Source: Cytidiella melzeri
Taxonomy: Eukaryota; Basidiomycota; Agaricomycetes; Polyporales; Irpicaceae
Reading direction: 5' to 3'
DNA: 52,568 nt
Assembly (NCBI GenBank): GCA_022592445.1
Contig: JABYQR010000312.1
Coordinates: forward strand, 1-52,568
Position numbers and translations under genes: made by a program. Under the pieces are notes generated by a model that ran no database searches, had not been told where the DNA came from, and saw only the letters and a program-made list of their open reading frames with translations. This document shows positions 19,086 through 28,806 of the stretch, in pieces; position 1 is the stretch's first letter; each line of letters opens with the position of its first letter.

Positions 19086-20720
19086 TGAGATTTCCGTCCA
19101 GCATACTGGGTTGCTGGTCAAAGCTCATCGACGTCGGAATCACGTCTGCGCTTTGCAAGGCAAAGATAGTTCTTTACCCTGAACGTGCAAGTCCAAGGGT
19201 GAAGCACATACGTCAGAGAACAGCAGGGATGAGACTTACAGCCAGCATCCCAATGAACAGTCGGAGAGAACACCAAGGCGCTGGACGTGCCAGAGCGTGT
19301 ACGATGTGGCAGCTGGAAAGGCGTCCTAGTGAGGTTCGAGAGATATGCTCAACGCAGCGAGGAGAGGGGACAGGTGAGTAACATACTAGGATAATATGGA
19401 GGCTCTCACGGACTTAAATCAAACACTCGATGAGGCTCTAAGCAGCGTATGCACATTCTCAATCCAACCTGCGTGTTTCTTCTGACTTGAGTACCTCGTA
19501 GTGGTCTTCATTTCTCTATTGAAAGACCTTTGCTCGTAGTGTGAGTGCCGTAGTGTCTGAGGAGGCGACGATGAAGGAGGTATTATGAGAATGAGGTAGC
19601 AAGAGCGACAACGGCGGCGGTGAGATAGAGGCAGTGACGGTCGGTGCTGGCTGCGTGGGTATGTGCACAACGTAGTCGATGGTTCTTGTGAGGCGTAAGT
19701 GGTTGAGAACATTGAGACTCGGAACAAGGACATGGGAGCAAACGATCGATATCTGAACGCTGACGTAATCAACTCGGATCTCTAGATCTTTGCAGTTCTG
19801 CGCGATCGAGCTATATGCCCGGAACTGGTAACTTCGATGTTCACTGATGTTGATTGACGTCCATCAGTATACCTCACTAATAGTCAACGTTCCCACGCTC
19901 AGCATTTTTCGCACTCCGACAAACTGCAGTAAACATCAGTGAAGGGCGTCGGAGTTTGTGCGATCTCACCACGCCCTACCGTACTTCGATAGACGTCAGG
20001 GCAGCATACCTCGTTGGACTTTGTTGGTGTGTGCCTGCATCTAGTAATGTCTGCCGTGCTACAATACACTGCGGCTGACTTCAGTGCACTGCACTGTACT
20101 TTTTCTAGGTATGCAACAGACTTCATTGGCTTCCCGTGGAGGATGGTGGATGGCCGTTGGTAGACTGCACTCAAGGTGACTCGACTTCAGTGATGTACAA
20201 CGGTGTACAAGTGCTAACCCTCCATAGACTGTGTTGTACTCCAGCAGAGTACCCTGGACGGAGTGCACTACAATCCAACACACATCACCACAATTAAGTT
20301 ATGTTCGTCTCGTGATACTCGGTGCTCTCTAATGTGTTTCATTGACAGCCAACAGCCTTCACCAGATTTTATGCAACCTACAACAATGCACCGTGGTGGA
20401 GTTAGCTGAAGGTGTTGAGTAATAAGCGGCGGATACATCGAGGATGTACGACGTTAGACAAGGTACGTTTCACGGCTTCCGTGGATAGTTCTCCTATCAA
20501 CTTACTTTTCAAATAGTGTACCGCAAGCACATGAAGCACCAGAAGGCATTGCGTGTGTTTTGGTGGTTTGGTGTCTTTATGCAAAAACCTCTGTATTTAG
20601 TTCTGATTTGCCACACAAAATCTGCCTCCGTCTGCCCCTCGCTGTTGCAATACACGGTCTAGGCACACAGCCTGTGGATATGCGCTGAACTTCATTGGCC
20701 AGGCCATATTGAACATTGTC
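19086..20720. other. Intergenic, no supported gene
   Basis: Only short frames without motifs occur on both strands. Several near-repeats of words such as CAGTGAAG and ACTGCACT occur between 19880 and 20280 but do not form a clear array. The right end should contain the promoter of the gene at 20852. Confidence 0.4.
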
Positions 20721-20812
20721 GAAGTTTTATGGCCTTATCGCACCCCTCTGTGGTGGTGTTTGGCATACTCGGCGGGTCGGAACTTGACAGAGCTCACTGC
20801 ACACTTACATAT

Positions 20813-20956
20813 ACAGCCATCAGTCACCCGCCTCGCCTGCCCTCAGAGATCATGGATCCCTCTAACATTCCCCCAGCTCTTCATACAGCCATCAGTCACC
20901 CGCCTCGCCTGCCCTCAGAGATTATGGATCCCTCTAACATTCCCCCAGCTCTTCAT
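20813..20956 (+). repeat. 72-bp tandem duplication, two copies
   Basis: The 72 bases from ACAGCCATCAGTCACC to CCAGCTCTTCAT occur twice in direct contact (20813-20884 and 20885-20956) with one difference (GATCATGG versus GATTATGG). The length is 24 codons, so any frame through it stays open. Each copy carries an ATG (20852 and 20924) with the same following codons MDPSNIPPALH, so the candidate start codon of the gene is itself duplicated. Confidence 0.95.
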
Positions 20957-22601
20957 GGACCCATTGACACTAGTCGCACCGGTGCAGAACTTGTAGCAAT
21001 TGCATCCGCCCTTGGGGTCCCTGGTGTTCAAGTTGGCAAGAAACCGCCTGCAAAAAAAATCCTTGTCGAGAGGATCAGGCAGCGTATGGACGCTAATCCT
21101 CAGCTTTCAACCCAGCCCGAGCTACAGGGTCTCTACGTATATCGCCGGGAGTCCCAAACAAACGGGAATTCCAAGGAGGCAATACGGAAGACTAGTGCTG
21201 ACAAGACAGTAGAGGATACAGCCGAAAAGGGGAAGGCAGAAGGAGGCACGCGGTATATTGATTTTCTTCGGAATTGTCACTTGACATCCACTAATACTCT
21301 TCAAACGGCGCAGTGCTTACAAGACGCTGGTGACTGCGCTTCACACCACAGACCCTCCTGCTCGGCATCTCACTTACCATTCCTCTGCAACATTTACGAG
21401 GGACCAGAAAGCAGCCGGCTCTGGCATGCCAGGTAAGGTGTATATTGTCCACGTCAATCTCACTCGTCTTACTGTTGTGACTTCATCATGTAGCGATTGA
21501 CCACGTGAGTGGTGAAAGTGGAACGAGTGCATCGCTGTTGCTGGCGGTACCTGCCAAAGTCGGGCATAGTAGTAAAGACCAAATGGTCGAGAGCAATGAA
21601 ATCAAAGCACGAGAGCTTGGTTATTCCCAGGCTGTACCTCCGGCACAGCAGGGTCAGGGCGGTTTTGGCTACGCTATTCCTCCTCGCACTCCAAGCCCTC
21701 CACTACAGCACCAACAAACACAGCTGAAACTACCTCGCACTCCTCGTACTCCAAGCAATAAATTGACAGGTTCTCAATATAGTGAGCATATCATGCTCAG
21801 CATAGACGTAACCACTGTGCTAATTGTATATAGTTTCTGTGACCTTTGTTGACTTCAACACCCGCACGGCATCCCGCAGCGTTATTGTGCAAAGTGGACC
21901 CACTCTCCCGATATATACAAAAAGCGAGGCAGGCGAAGTCGGGCTTTTTGTAAAGCTTAGTGATCTCATACCGGCCGCACTCGATATGGACACACCTTTG
22001 AAAAGTAAGTTACACATGACATCCTGTGTTTGCCAGATCACTTGACAAATCTGTAGTGTCCGACTCGCGGCTGTCGCGGCTTCCTTTTCAAGCTGACGCA
22101 CCACCAATCATGATCGGGAGTGTCAAGGCTATCGAGGACGGGAACGCCAAGCCTCTCACACTCTCAAAAGTTGATGAGTACAAGCTCGCAGTAGATGGGG
22201 CTGGAGGTTACTCATGCGACGTTCTCCTTCATTGGAGTAATGCAGAGTTGGTATGTCTTACATCTAGAATCTCTATCACGCACCATATTCACTCGACGAG
22301 TCAGGACCGTGTGCCTGCCACTCAACCGCAGCAAATGCTTGCAAATGCTCATCGTGCCCCATCTCGAATTAACAAGACCTTTCCTGAAGGGACCCTGAGC
22401 ATTAACGGAGCTCTCATCAAGTATCTTCGCGAGCTTATTGACAAGGACAACACAGGATGGAAGAAGTCTGAGAGAGGACCGCGCTTGACTCTTACCACCA
22501 ACCTCCAACAAAGTTCCCACGCTCGCAAACCGAGCTTTTTCAATACAAAAGACACTCGCATAGACCACAGTGAGCAACTAAGTGAAAGAAATCATACCTA
22601 A
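20852..22601 (+). CDS. Six-exon unknown protein with SAP-like N-terminus
   Basis: Exons are 20852 (or 20924)-21252, 21314-21432, 21494-21781, 21834-22004, 22057-22250 and 22305-22601. Five introns of 52-61 nt have GT and AG ends, and every junction keeps the frame, which is strong evidence for a real gene. Donors include GTATAT, GTAAGG, GTGAGC, GTAAGT and GTATGT. Residues 20-55 (ELVAIASALGVPG, KKILVERIRQRM) resemble a SAP domain, a helix-turn-helix DNA-binding fold. The middle is Pro/Thr-rich (RTPSPPLQHQQTQL). A later block (VTFVDFNTRTASRSVIVQ, GEVGLFVKLSDLIPAA, LTLSKVDEYKLAV) looks folded but is not recognised. LINE-1 starts within 31 bases of the stop, so the natural C-terminus may have been cut. 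A nuclear role is inference. Confidence 0.65.
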
Positions 22602-22632
22602 GCATCAGTAGCGATACACATCGCCGACGAGC

Positions 22633-24405
22633 ATGGCTCCGGGGGTCCCCGACCCCATCAGCAGAGTCCCGAGCGGCACACAGACGAAGAAGAGGCAGAC
22701 CCGCGCAGAGCAACCAGAACAGGAACAGATGAGCTCAGAGGAGGCTTGGAAGTTCCTGCGTGACCGGACGTTGGTCCCAGACGACGTCCCCTCAATGGCT
22801 GGACTAATCAGCGGGTTGAAGCACGTAGCCGACTCCCTGAAGTCCGCAACGGAGCAGAAGGCGATCTTGGCCCTCGCAACGTACGCCGAACTCATCAGCG
22901 CAGTCGACCAGGCCAAGTTCGTGGCAGCCACCTTGCAAGACCAACTCGAAGAGATCAACGAAAGACTCGAGCGCAACGCCAAAATCCTCGACGACGCCGG
23001 AAAACGTGTCGAGAACGCCGCGAGGGAAATGACAGGCAAACACGAGGAGATCTTGACTAGCGCCCGGGACTCGGCGAAGCGGATGGCTGAGACTTCCAAA
23101 TCCCTGTCTGAGAGCGCAACCACGAAACTGACGACATCCGCCTTACCAGGTACATACGCATTCGCAGCGGCACAGACCCCTCTCCCGAGAAACCACGCCT
23201 CCACGATCGCGCAAGAAGAAACAAGGTCTAGACAGGTAATTATTGACGGCGTGACGCTAACGCAACCAGAACCCGGCACCCACATCACCGAGGAGGTGTT
23301 CCTGCAGAAAGCCGTCATGGCGCTCCAACTCATCAAGGCACCGGGCGAGATAAAATTCAAGGGAGTACGCTGTCTTACTAACGGAGGTTTACTGTACGAG
23401 ATGACCACCACCGCCGCGGCCAAATGGCTGAACGCGCCAGAACACAAGGACTTTCTCAAGAACTACGGCGGAGGACCCAACACGACCATCAAAGGGCGTA
23501 CCTTCCAGCTGTTACTCAACTTCACGCCCACCCAACACGAGACGGACTCCCCAGCTGCCCTCCGCCTGATCGAAGACCGAAACGCCCTCCCAGCAAACAG
23601 CATCGCGTCGGACCGATGGATGAAACCGGTCGAAAACAGAGAACCAGGGCAGCGTTTCGCACTCCTCTTACTGCAGATCGCTGATGTAGACGCCGCCAAC
23701 CAGATCCTCCGAGAAGGCATAGTCATCTGCGGCAAGACCCTCCACGCCCGCAAGAACCTCCCCGAGCCGCGCCGATGCCTGAAATGTCAAAAGGTAGGGG
23801 TGGCCCACATTGCTGCTAACTGTCAAGCCACGCACGATACGTGTGGCACCTGCGGCGCGAACTCACACGCCACCAAGGCCTGCACAGTCACGGACGCGGC
23901 GAAATACCAGTGCTGCAACTGCCGCACGCCCGGGCACGCCGCCTGGAGCAGGACCTGCCCGTACTACCTGAGGAAGAAGAGGGAGCTCCTAGACCGGAGA
24001 AGTGAGTCACTATACACATACTTCCCCACTAACGCAGATCCACGCACTTGGGAGACGGTAGAGCCCAGACACACGCACAACGAGCGCGACGAATTCAGAC
24101 CTCCACCGCCACCGCCACCCCGCTTCCCATACGCGCGAGAGAACCGAAACGACCATTTCGAGGTGGACGAGTACATCAACGATGTCAGCAGACGGCAGAA
24201 CGCACGCTGGCAGGGCCCAGCAACAGCTCCATCATTCACGCAGACCACACTCCCCGACTTCGAAATACGACGACCATCACAAGCCCAACGGGCAGCGCGA
24301 GCCCGAGATGCGGAACAGCAAGGCAGCCACCAGTACCGACCCGGGCCACCACAGGCGGGACCAGCCCGACAAGACAGACCCATCACGCAGCACCCTTCCC
24401 AATGA
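22633..24405 (+). CDS. LINE-1 ORF1 protein (Gag-like, three zinc knuckles)
   Basis: The 590-residue protein starts MAPGVPDPISR. Residues 40-170 are helical and charged (LKHVADSLKSATEQKAIL, QLEEINERLERNAKILDDA), a likely coiled coil for trimerisation. A central domain (FKGVRCLTNGGLLYEM) is shared with LINE-2. Three CCHC-type knuckles lie at about residues 380-440: CLKCQKVGVAHIAANC, CGTCGANSHATKAC and CCNCRTPGHAAWSRTC. They bind the element RNA. The stop TGA at 24403-24405 overlaps the ORF2 start in ATGA, which suggests coupled translation. The start was chosen as the first ATG of the frame after the leader; the protein length is normal for Tad-like ORF1. Confidence 0.88.
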   Translation: MAPGVPDPISRVPSGTQTKKRQTRAEQPEQEQMSSEEAWKFLRDRTLVPDDVPSMAGLISGLKHVADSLKSATEQKAILALATYAELISAVDQAKFVAATLQDQLEEINERLERNAKILDDAGKRVENAAREMTGKHEEILTSARDSAKRMAETSKSLSESATTKLTTSALPGTYAFAAAQTPLPRNHASTIAQEETRSRQVIIDGVTLTQPEPGTHITEEVFLQKAVMALQLIKAPGEIKFKGVRCLTNGGLLYEMTTTAAAKWLNAPEHKDFLKNYGGGPNTTIKGRTFQLLLNFTPTQHETDSPAALRLIEDRNALPANSIASDRWMKPVENREPGQRFALLLLQIADVDAANQILREGIVICGKTLHARKNLPEPRRCLKCQKVGVAHIAANCQATHDTCGTCGANSHATKACTVTDAAKYQCCNCRTPGHAAWSRTCPYYLRKKRELLDRRSESLYTYFPTNADPRTWETVEPRHTHNERDEFRPPPPPPPRFPYARENRNDHFEVDEYINDVSRRQNARWQGPATAPSFTQTTLPDFEIRRPSQAQRAARARDAEQQGSHQYRPGPPQAGPARQDRPITQHPSQ

Positions 24406-27400
24406 ACAGTACACCCGACAACAATAACCTGAACGAAACGCTAAGTATATGGCAACTTAATACAGGAAAATCTAACATTTCCCAACAGGCATTTTTACAC
24501 ACGATCTCCGTACACATCTGCGACATCATGATGATCCAAGAACCCTACATGCAACCCATCAATACCTTGACCACGGCCTCACACGCCTGGCGCGTAGTCT
24601 ATCCCACGAAACACCACGACTGGAAAGATAAGGGGAAGACCACCCGAGCGGTGACCTTGGTAAGCACGAGACTCAGCACGGACATGTGGGAACAGATAGA
24701 CTTCCCCTCGCCCGACGTGGTTGCACTGCGCATCCGAACACCTGCCGGAACCATCATCGCCGTAAACGTCTACAACGACCAAACCCACCAGATCACCATC
24801 AGACAAACATCGCGCTGGCTGAGCCAAATCGAACGACAGGCACGCAGCGAGCCAGACACGCAGACACCCACCCACCTACTCTGGGCCGGAGATTTCAACC
24901 GACACCACCCCCAATGGGAGCTCATCACAAATTCGCACCTCTTGACGCAGCAATACCTTGACGCAGCGGGCCCTCTCATCAACACGCTCACGGACTACCA
25001 CCTTCAACAACTCTTACCAGGGGGAGAACCCACGCTCATCGCACGGGGCACCGGCAACCACACCAGGCCAGACAACGTCTTTGCGACGCCCGAACTAGCT
25101 GAGCTTCTCCTATCATCGCAGACCCTACCTCACCTTAAGCCCCCACTGACTGACCACTACCCCATTTGCACCAGATTCAAAATTGCCGCAGTACGCACTG
25201 AAGAGAAACCCCGATGGAACTGGCGCGAAGCCGACTGGGAAAGGTTCTGTACATGCCTACAAGAAGGGATTGAGGCGAGCGTTATAGGAGACAGACGAAT
25301 ACGCACCGCAGAGGAGTTCCACAACACCCTAGCAGCAATCACGCACAGCCTGGAGGCAGCCCGAGAAGCACACGTACCAAGGACTAAGCCCAGCCCACTC
25401 TCCAAACGTTGGTGGACTAAAGAGCTCTCAGAGCAGAGGCGTGCGGTGAGCAGACTAGCATCTCGAGCATACCACTTCTACGCAACCCCACAGCACCCGA
25501 TTCACCGCGACTACCGCCGGGAAAGGAACCGATACCAGCAAAACATCAGGACGGCGAAAGCTAGCCACTGGGATGCGTACCTCGCCGGGATAGACGCGGA
25601 ATCAGTCTGGAAGTTCAGCTCCTACACGAAGGGGGGCCCGACAGACGGCGGTCGAACGAGAGTCCCGCAACTCCAATACACGGACGAGTTACACCGTGCA
25701 CAGGTAGCCACAACTAACAGCGAGAAAGGGAAAGTCCTCCACAGCGCCTTCTTCCCCCCACCCGGTCCACACCCCAACGCCGACGGTCAGCACGTATACC
25801 CAGCCGAGGCCTTCAAATTTGGGGCAATCACAAAGGATCTGGTGAGTGAAGTCATCAAAACTCTGAAACGGTACAAAGCCGCGGGCATAGACGACCTCCC
25901 AAACGAGGTATACATGACTTGCAGCGAGCAGCTTCTCCCGTACCTACACCGGCTCTTCGAGGCCACGTTCCTTCTCAAACTCTACCCCGACACCTGGAAG
26001 ACCTCAAAAACGGTGGTGCTACGCAAACCAGGCAAGAAGGACTATACGCTAGCGAACGCATACCGCCCCATCGCCCTCCTACCCTGCATAGCCAAGATTC
26101 TCGGAGCATGCGTGACACGGATACTCACCATCCAATCTGAACGACTCGCTCTGATCTCCGACAACCACTTCCTGGGCCGCCCGGGACGTACGACCACAGA
26201 CTCTCTCCACTACGTTACATCCATAGTGAAGGCCGCATGGAGGAAAGGGCAAGTCGCCTCAATCCTGTTCCTGGATAACAAAGCCGCCTTCCCCAGCGTC
26301 ACCCCAGCACAACTCTTCCATGACATGCGCAATCTCGGATTCCCAAAGGATGCCACGGACTGGATGGATAGGAAAATGACAGGGCGGAAAGTAGTCCTCT
26401 GTTTCGACGACTACCAGTCAGAAGCACACGACATACACGGCGGACTGGACCAAGGATGCCCGACATCAGTCATCTCGTACCAGTGCTACAACTCGGGAGC
26501 CCTAAGCTGTGCGGACCAGGACAATGGCGTATACGCTACAGGTAACATTGACGATGTTGCCGTAATTGCAGTGGGCGCGAACTTCACCGAAACACACGAC
26601 AAGCTGCGGGACCACATGGTGAGACCAGATGGCGCCTTCCACTGGGCAGAGACACACAACACAAGATTCTCGCTGGAAAAGTTCGGCCTCCTAAACTGCA
26701 AGCGCAACCTCCAGGACCTCGGACCAGCACTAGACCTCGGACCCGGACGCCACACCATCCACGCCTCAAAATCACACCTGTTCCTGGGACTCGAGATCGA
26801 CCACCAGCTCCGTTGGGCAGAACAAGTAATCAGAGCCACTGGCAAAGGACAGCGATGGATCACATTGTTCCGCCGCATGTGCGGGTCGAAGAAGGGCATC
26901 ACCCCGACAGTGGCCAAGAAACTTTACCTGAGCATAGCCATTCCTAGCATGCTGTACGCAGCTGACGTGTTTCTCACACCTAGACACACTCGCATGGGCA
27001 GACCAGCAAAGGGATCAGCCGGTCACATCAAGAGACTAGCCACCGTGCACCGGCAAGCAGCGATTATGATCACAGGAGCGATGAGGACCACGGCCACCGA
27101 TATCATGGAAGTCCACGCCAATCTCCCATCGCTAAGCACCATCGTCGACAACATCTGCCAACGCTCAGCAGTACGACTCTGCACGCTCCCCAAGACTCAC
27201 CCACTCGGGACGTATATCAAACGAGCAAAACGCACCTACGTTAAGCGTCACCGCTCAGCCCTACACGAACTGATGCATGCCTTCCACCTTGACCCCTCTA
27301 GCACAGAAACAATCACCCCGGCCAGATTCCCCCCACGATGGAGACCAAAACACGAAACGGAGATAAACAAAGACAAGGAGGCGGCGAAGAGAGATGACAA

Positions 27401-28052
27401 AGCATGGCGAATACGAGCTAAGTACCACATTTACTCAGACGGATCAGATGTCGACGGAGGTGTAGGAGCCGCAGCGATCATGGACACACGGGGCCCAAGG
27501 AAATCGACGCGGAAAATACGGCGAGCCTATCTAGGCACTTCGGACGAGCACACGGTATACGAGTCGGAACTCGTCGGCATGCTACTAGGACTGGAGCTCC
27601 TGAGAACCATCAGACCCCCCATTGTAGGCCCAGTCTTCCTCGCCTTAGACAACAAAGCCGCCATCTTAGCAGCCAAATCACGAGCATCAGGCCCAGCGCA
27701 CTACCTACTCGACCTGTTCCACTCCTCCTTGCAAAAGCTCATAGACCGTCACCCCCGGATGAGACTCACACTGAGATGGGTACCAGGACACATCGGCATC
27801 GACGGAAACGAAGACGTAGACGAGCAAGCAAAGAAAGCAGCAGGGAACGCTCCCTCGGCCTCAGCACTACTCCCCAGAAGCCTTAGAACACCACTGCCAC
27901 ACAGCGCGTCCAAACTCCGACAAGTACACGCAGCGAGACAGAAAGCAGACACAGCCGACAGCTGGAGGACATCGAAACGATACAACCGTATGAGCAAGAT
28001 CGACGACAGCCTGCCCTCACTGAAATTCCAGAAACTGACGGAACGGATGTGA
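24402..28052 (+). CDS. LINE-1 ORF2: endonuclease, reverse transcriptase, RNase H
   Basis: The natural start is the ATG at 24402, although the frame is open further upstream. Residues 1-260 are an APE-type endonuclease (WQLNTGKSNISQQAF, IMMIQEPYMQP, LLWAGDFNRHHPQWE, TDHYPI). The reverse transcriptase shows YKAAGIDDLPNEVY, AYRPIALLPCIAK, FLDNKAAFPSV, GLDQGCPTSV and the active site GNIDDVAVIAV. RNase H has YSDGSDVDGGVGAA, ESELVGMLLGLELL, ALDNKAAI and WVPGHIGIDGNEDVDEQA. These act in nicking and target-primed copying in the nucleus. The frame stops after KFQKLTERM, where LINE-2 continues to a C-terminal CCHC motif, so the last domain is missing. All visible catalytic residues are intact. Confidence 0.88.
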   Translation: MNSTPDNNNLNETLSIWQLNTGKSNISQQAFLHTISVHICDIMMIQEPYMQPINTLTTASHAWRVVYPTKHHDWKDKGKTTRAVTLVSTRLSTDMWEQIDFPSPDVVALRIRTPAGTIIAVNVYNDQTHQITIRQTSRWLSQIERQARSEPDTQTPTHLLWAGDFNRHHPQWELITNSHLLTQQYLDAAGPLINTLTDYHLQQLLPGGEPTLIARGTGNHTRPDNVFATPELAELLLSSQTLPHLKPPLTDHYPICTRFKIAAVRTEEKPRWNWREADWERFCTCLQEGIEASVIGDRRIRTAEEFHNTLAAITHSLEAAREAHVPRTKPSPLSKRWWTKELSEQRRAVSRLASRAYHFYATPQHPIHRDYRRERNRYQQNIRTAKASHWDAYLAGIDAESVWKFSSYTKGGPTDGGRTRVPQLQYTDELHRAQVATTNSEKGKVLHSAFFPPPGPHPNADGQHVYPAEAFKFGAITKDLVSEVIKTLKRYKAAGIDDLPNEVYMTCSEQLLPYLHRLFEATFLLKLYPDTWKTSKTVVLRKPGKKDYTLANAYRPIALLPCIAKILGACVTRILTIQSERLALISDNHFLGRPGRTTTDSLHYVTSIVKAAWRKGQVASILFLDNKAAFPSVTPAQLFHDMRNLGFPKDATDWMDRKMTGRKVVLCFDDYQSEAHDIHGGLDQGCPTSVISYQCYNSGALSCADQDNGVYATGNIDDVAVIAVGANFTETHDKLRDHMVRPDGAFHWAETHNTRFSLEKFGLLNCKRNLQDLGPALDLGPGRHTIHASKSHLFLGLEIDHQLRWAEQVIRATGKGQRWITLFRRMCGSKKGITPTVAKKLYLSIAIPSMLYAADVFLTPRHTRMGRPAKGSAGHIKRLATVHRQAAIMITGAMRTTATDIMEVHANLPSLSTIVDNICQRSAVRLCTLPKTHPLGTYIKRAKRTYVKRHRSALHELMHAFHLDPSSTETITPARFPPRWRPKHETEINKDKEAAKRDDKAWRIRAKYHIYSDGSDVDGGVGAAAIMDTRGPRKSTRKIRRAYLGTSDEHTVYESELVGMLLGLELLRTIRPPIVGPVFLALDNKAAILAAKSRASGPAHYLLDLFHSSLQKLIDRHPRMRLTLRWVPGHIGIDGNEDVDEQAKKAAGNAPSASALLPRSLRTPLPHSASKLRQVHAARQKADTADSWRTSKRYNRMSKIDDSLPSLKFQKLTERM

Positions 28053-28384
28053 CATGGATAGTCCAACAGAGACCGGATTTTTCCAATATTGTCACAATTT
28101 TATAGCCTTGAGCGCCTATCCAGAGCGCTTATTTTCCGGCTAGGAGTGTTACCGGACCTAACCCTAACCTGGGTCACGTGACATCCTGCCTTATTTATCA
28201 ATAGTCCAGACCCAAACCCTAGACTCAGTCTGGAGCGGTTCCAGATCAACCTAGGCTATTGTTCTATTGTTCCTCTTCCATTGATGGGGATTCCCCAGGG
28301 ATTCCCCCAGGTCTTATTGTTCTATTGTTCTTATCCTATTGTTCTATTGTTGTATTGTTCTAGCTCTATTGTTCTACGTACCCT

Positions 28385-28460
28385 GGTCCTTGACAGTTAC
28401 TCAGGTCCTTGACAGTTACTCAGGTCCTTGACAGTTACTCCGGTTCTTGACAGTTACCCG
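28385..28460 (+). repeat. Four tandem copies of a 19-bp unit in the LTR
   Basis: The unit GGTCCTTGACAGTTACTCA occurs three times with at most one change and a fourth time as GGTTCTTGACAGTTACCCG, end to end. It lies about 100 bases upstream of the TATA box, where repeated units commonly serve as activator sites. That role is inference. Confidence 0.9.
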
Positions 28461-28591
28461 GGTTCATTATTGTTCTATTGTTACTCCAGTCCCACAGTTA
28501 CTCCAGTCCCTAGTGTGGGAACTGGTGCACAGACCATCCAGACACAGTATATATAGTACCCCTTACCCTCCCTGGTTCTGCATCTTGACCT

Positions 28592-28673
28592 CTTCGTCAT
28601 TTGCACTGCCAGGTGAGTTACTCAATGTAACCTAGTATAAACATAATATTAACTTCGTCATTTGCACTGCCAG
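28592..28673 (+). promoter_or_regulatory. Predicted LTR intron bordered by a 21-nt repeat
   Basis: The word CTTCGTCATTTGCACTGCCAG occurs at 28592-28612 and exactly again at 28653-28673. The first copy is followed by GTGAGT (donor at 28613). The second copy ends in CAG and is preceded by ATTAAC, a branch-site word. Removal of 28613-28673 (61 nt) would leave one copy. Copy 1 starts at the base after the predicted RNA 5' decamer. Confidence 0.6.
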
Positions 28674-28750
28674 TATCCGGCCTTTGAGCCTGCTTGCCTG
28701 CTCATCATCGACTTTGACCTCGTTGTCGTCGTTGGAGATCCACTTCCACT

Positions 28751-28752
<2 letters not shown>

Positions 28753-28803
<51 letters not shown>
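28753..28803 (-). repeat. Poly(A) tail of LINE-2
   Basis: There are 51 uninterrupted T on the plus strand, which is poly(A) on the LINE-2 strand. An unbroken homopolymer of this length shortens and mutates quickly, so the insertion is recent. Confidence 0.95.

Positions 28804-28806
<3 letters not shown>

Larger units (their letters stand above)
22602..28052 (+). mobile_element. LINE-1, Tad-like non-LTR retrotransposon, 3'-truncated
   Basis: ORF1 (zinc knuckles) and ORF2 (endonuclease, reverse transcriptase, RNase H) are both open with no frame break over 5.4 kb. The sister copy LINE-2 extends about 150 codons further at the end of ORF2 and has a poly(A) tail; this copy lacks both. It ends close to the LTR that begins at 28090. 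The exact 5' border is unknown but must lie between about 22540 and 22632. Target duplications could not be identified. Confidence 0.88.
28090..28752 (+). repeat. LTR of a Gypsy-2-related element, cut by LINE-2
   Basis: The segment has a TATA box (TATATATAG, about 28549), a predicted RNA start ATCTTGACCT (28582-28591) and the same intron-with-repeat arrangement as the Gypsy-2 LTR at 49404-49501. The putative start TGTCAC at 28090 would be the inverse of GTGACA at the end of the Gypsy-2 LTR. The final 40 or so bases and the primer site are missing because the LINE-2 tail begins at 28753. TATTGTTCT is repeated many times in its U3. No internal genes of this element were found nearby, so it is either a solo LTR or the rest was lost. 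Confidence 0.65.

Noticed and set aside
19880..20280. Possible repeat array of CAGTGAAG and ACTGCACT words
   Set aside because: Spacing is irregular and the words are too short; no unit could be defined.
22605..23459. 284-codon minus-strand frame
   Set aside because: It lies entirely opposite LINE-1 ORF1, whose zinc knuckles and domain order make it the real gene.
24048..24401. Upstream extension of the LINE-1 ORF2 frame
   Set aside because: It overlaps the end of ORF1. The endonuclease starts soon after the ATG at 24402, and LINE-2 has the same ATGA start.
28049..28060. TGTGACATGGAT as the LTR start
   Set aside because: TGTCAC at 28090 is a better inverse match to the GTGACA end of the related LTR. 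The choice remains open, since no target duplication could be tested.
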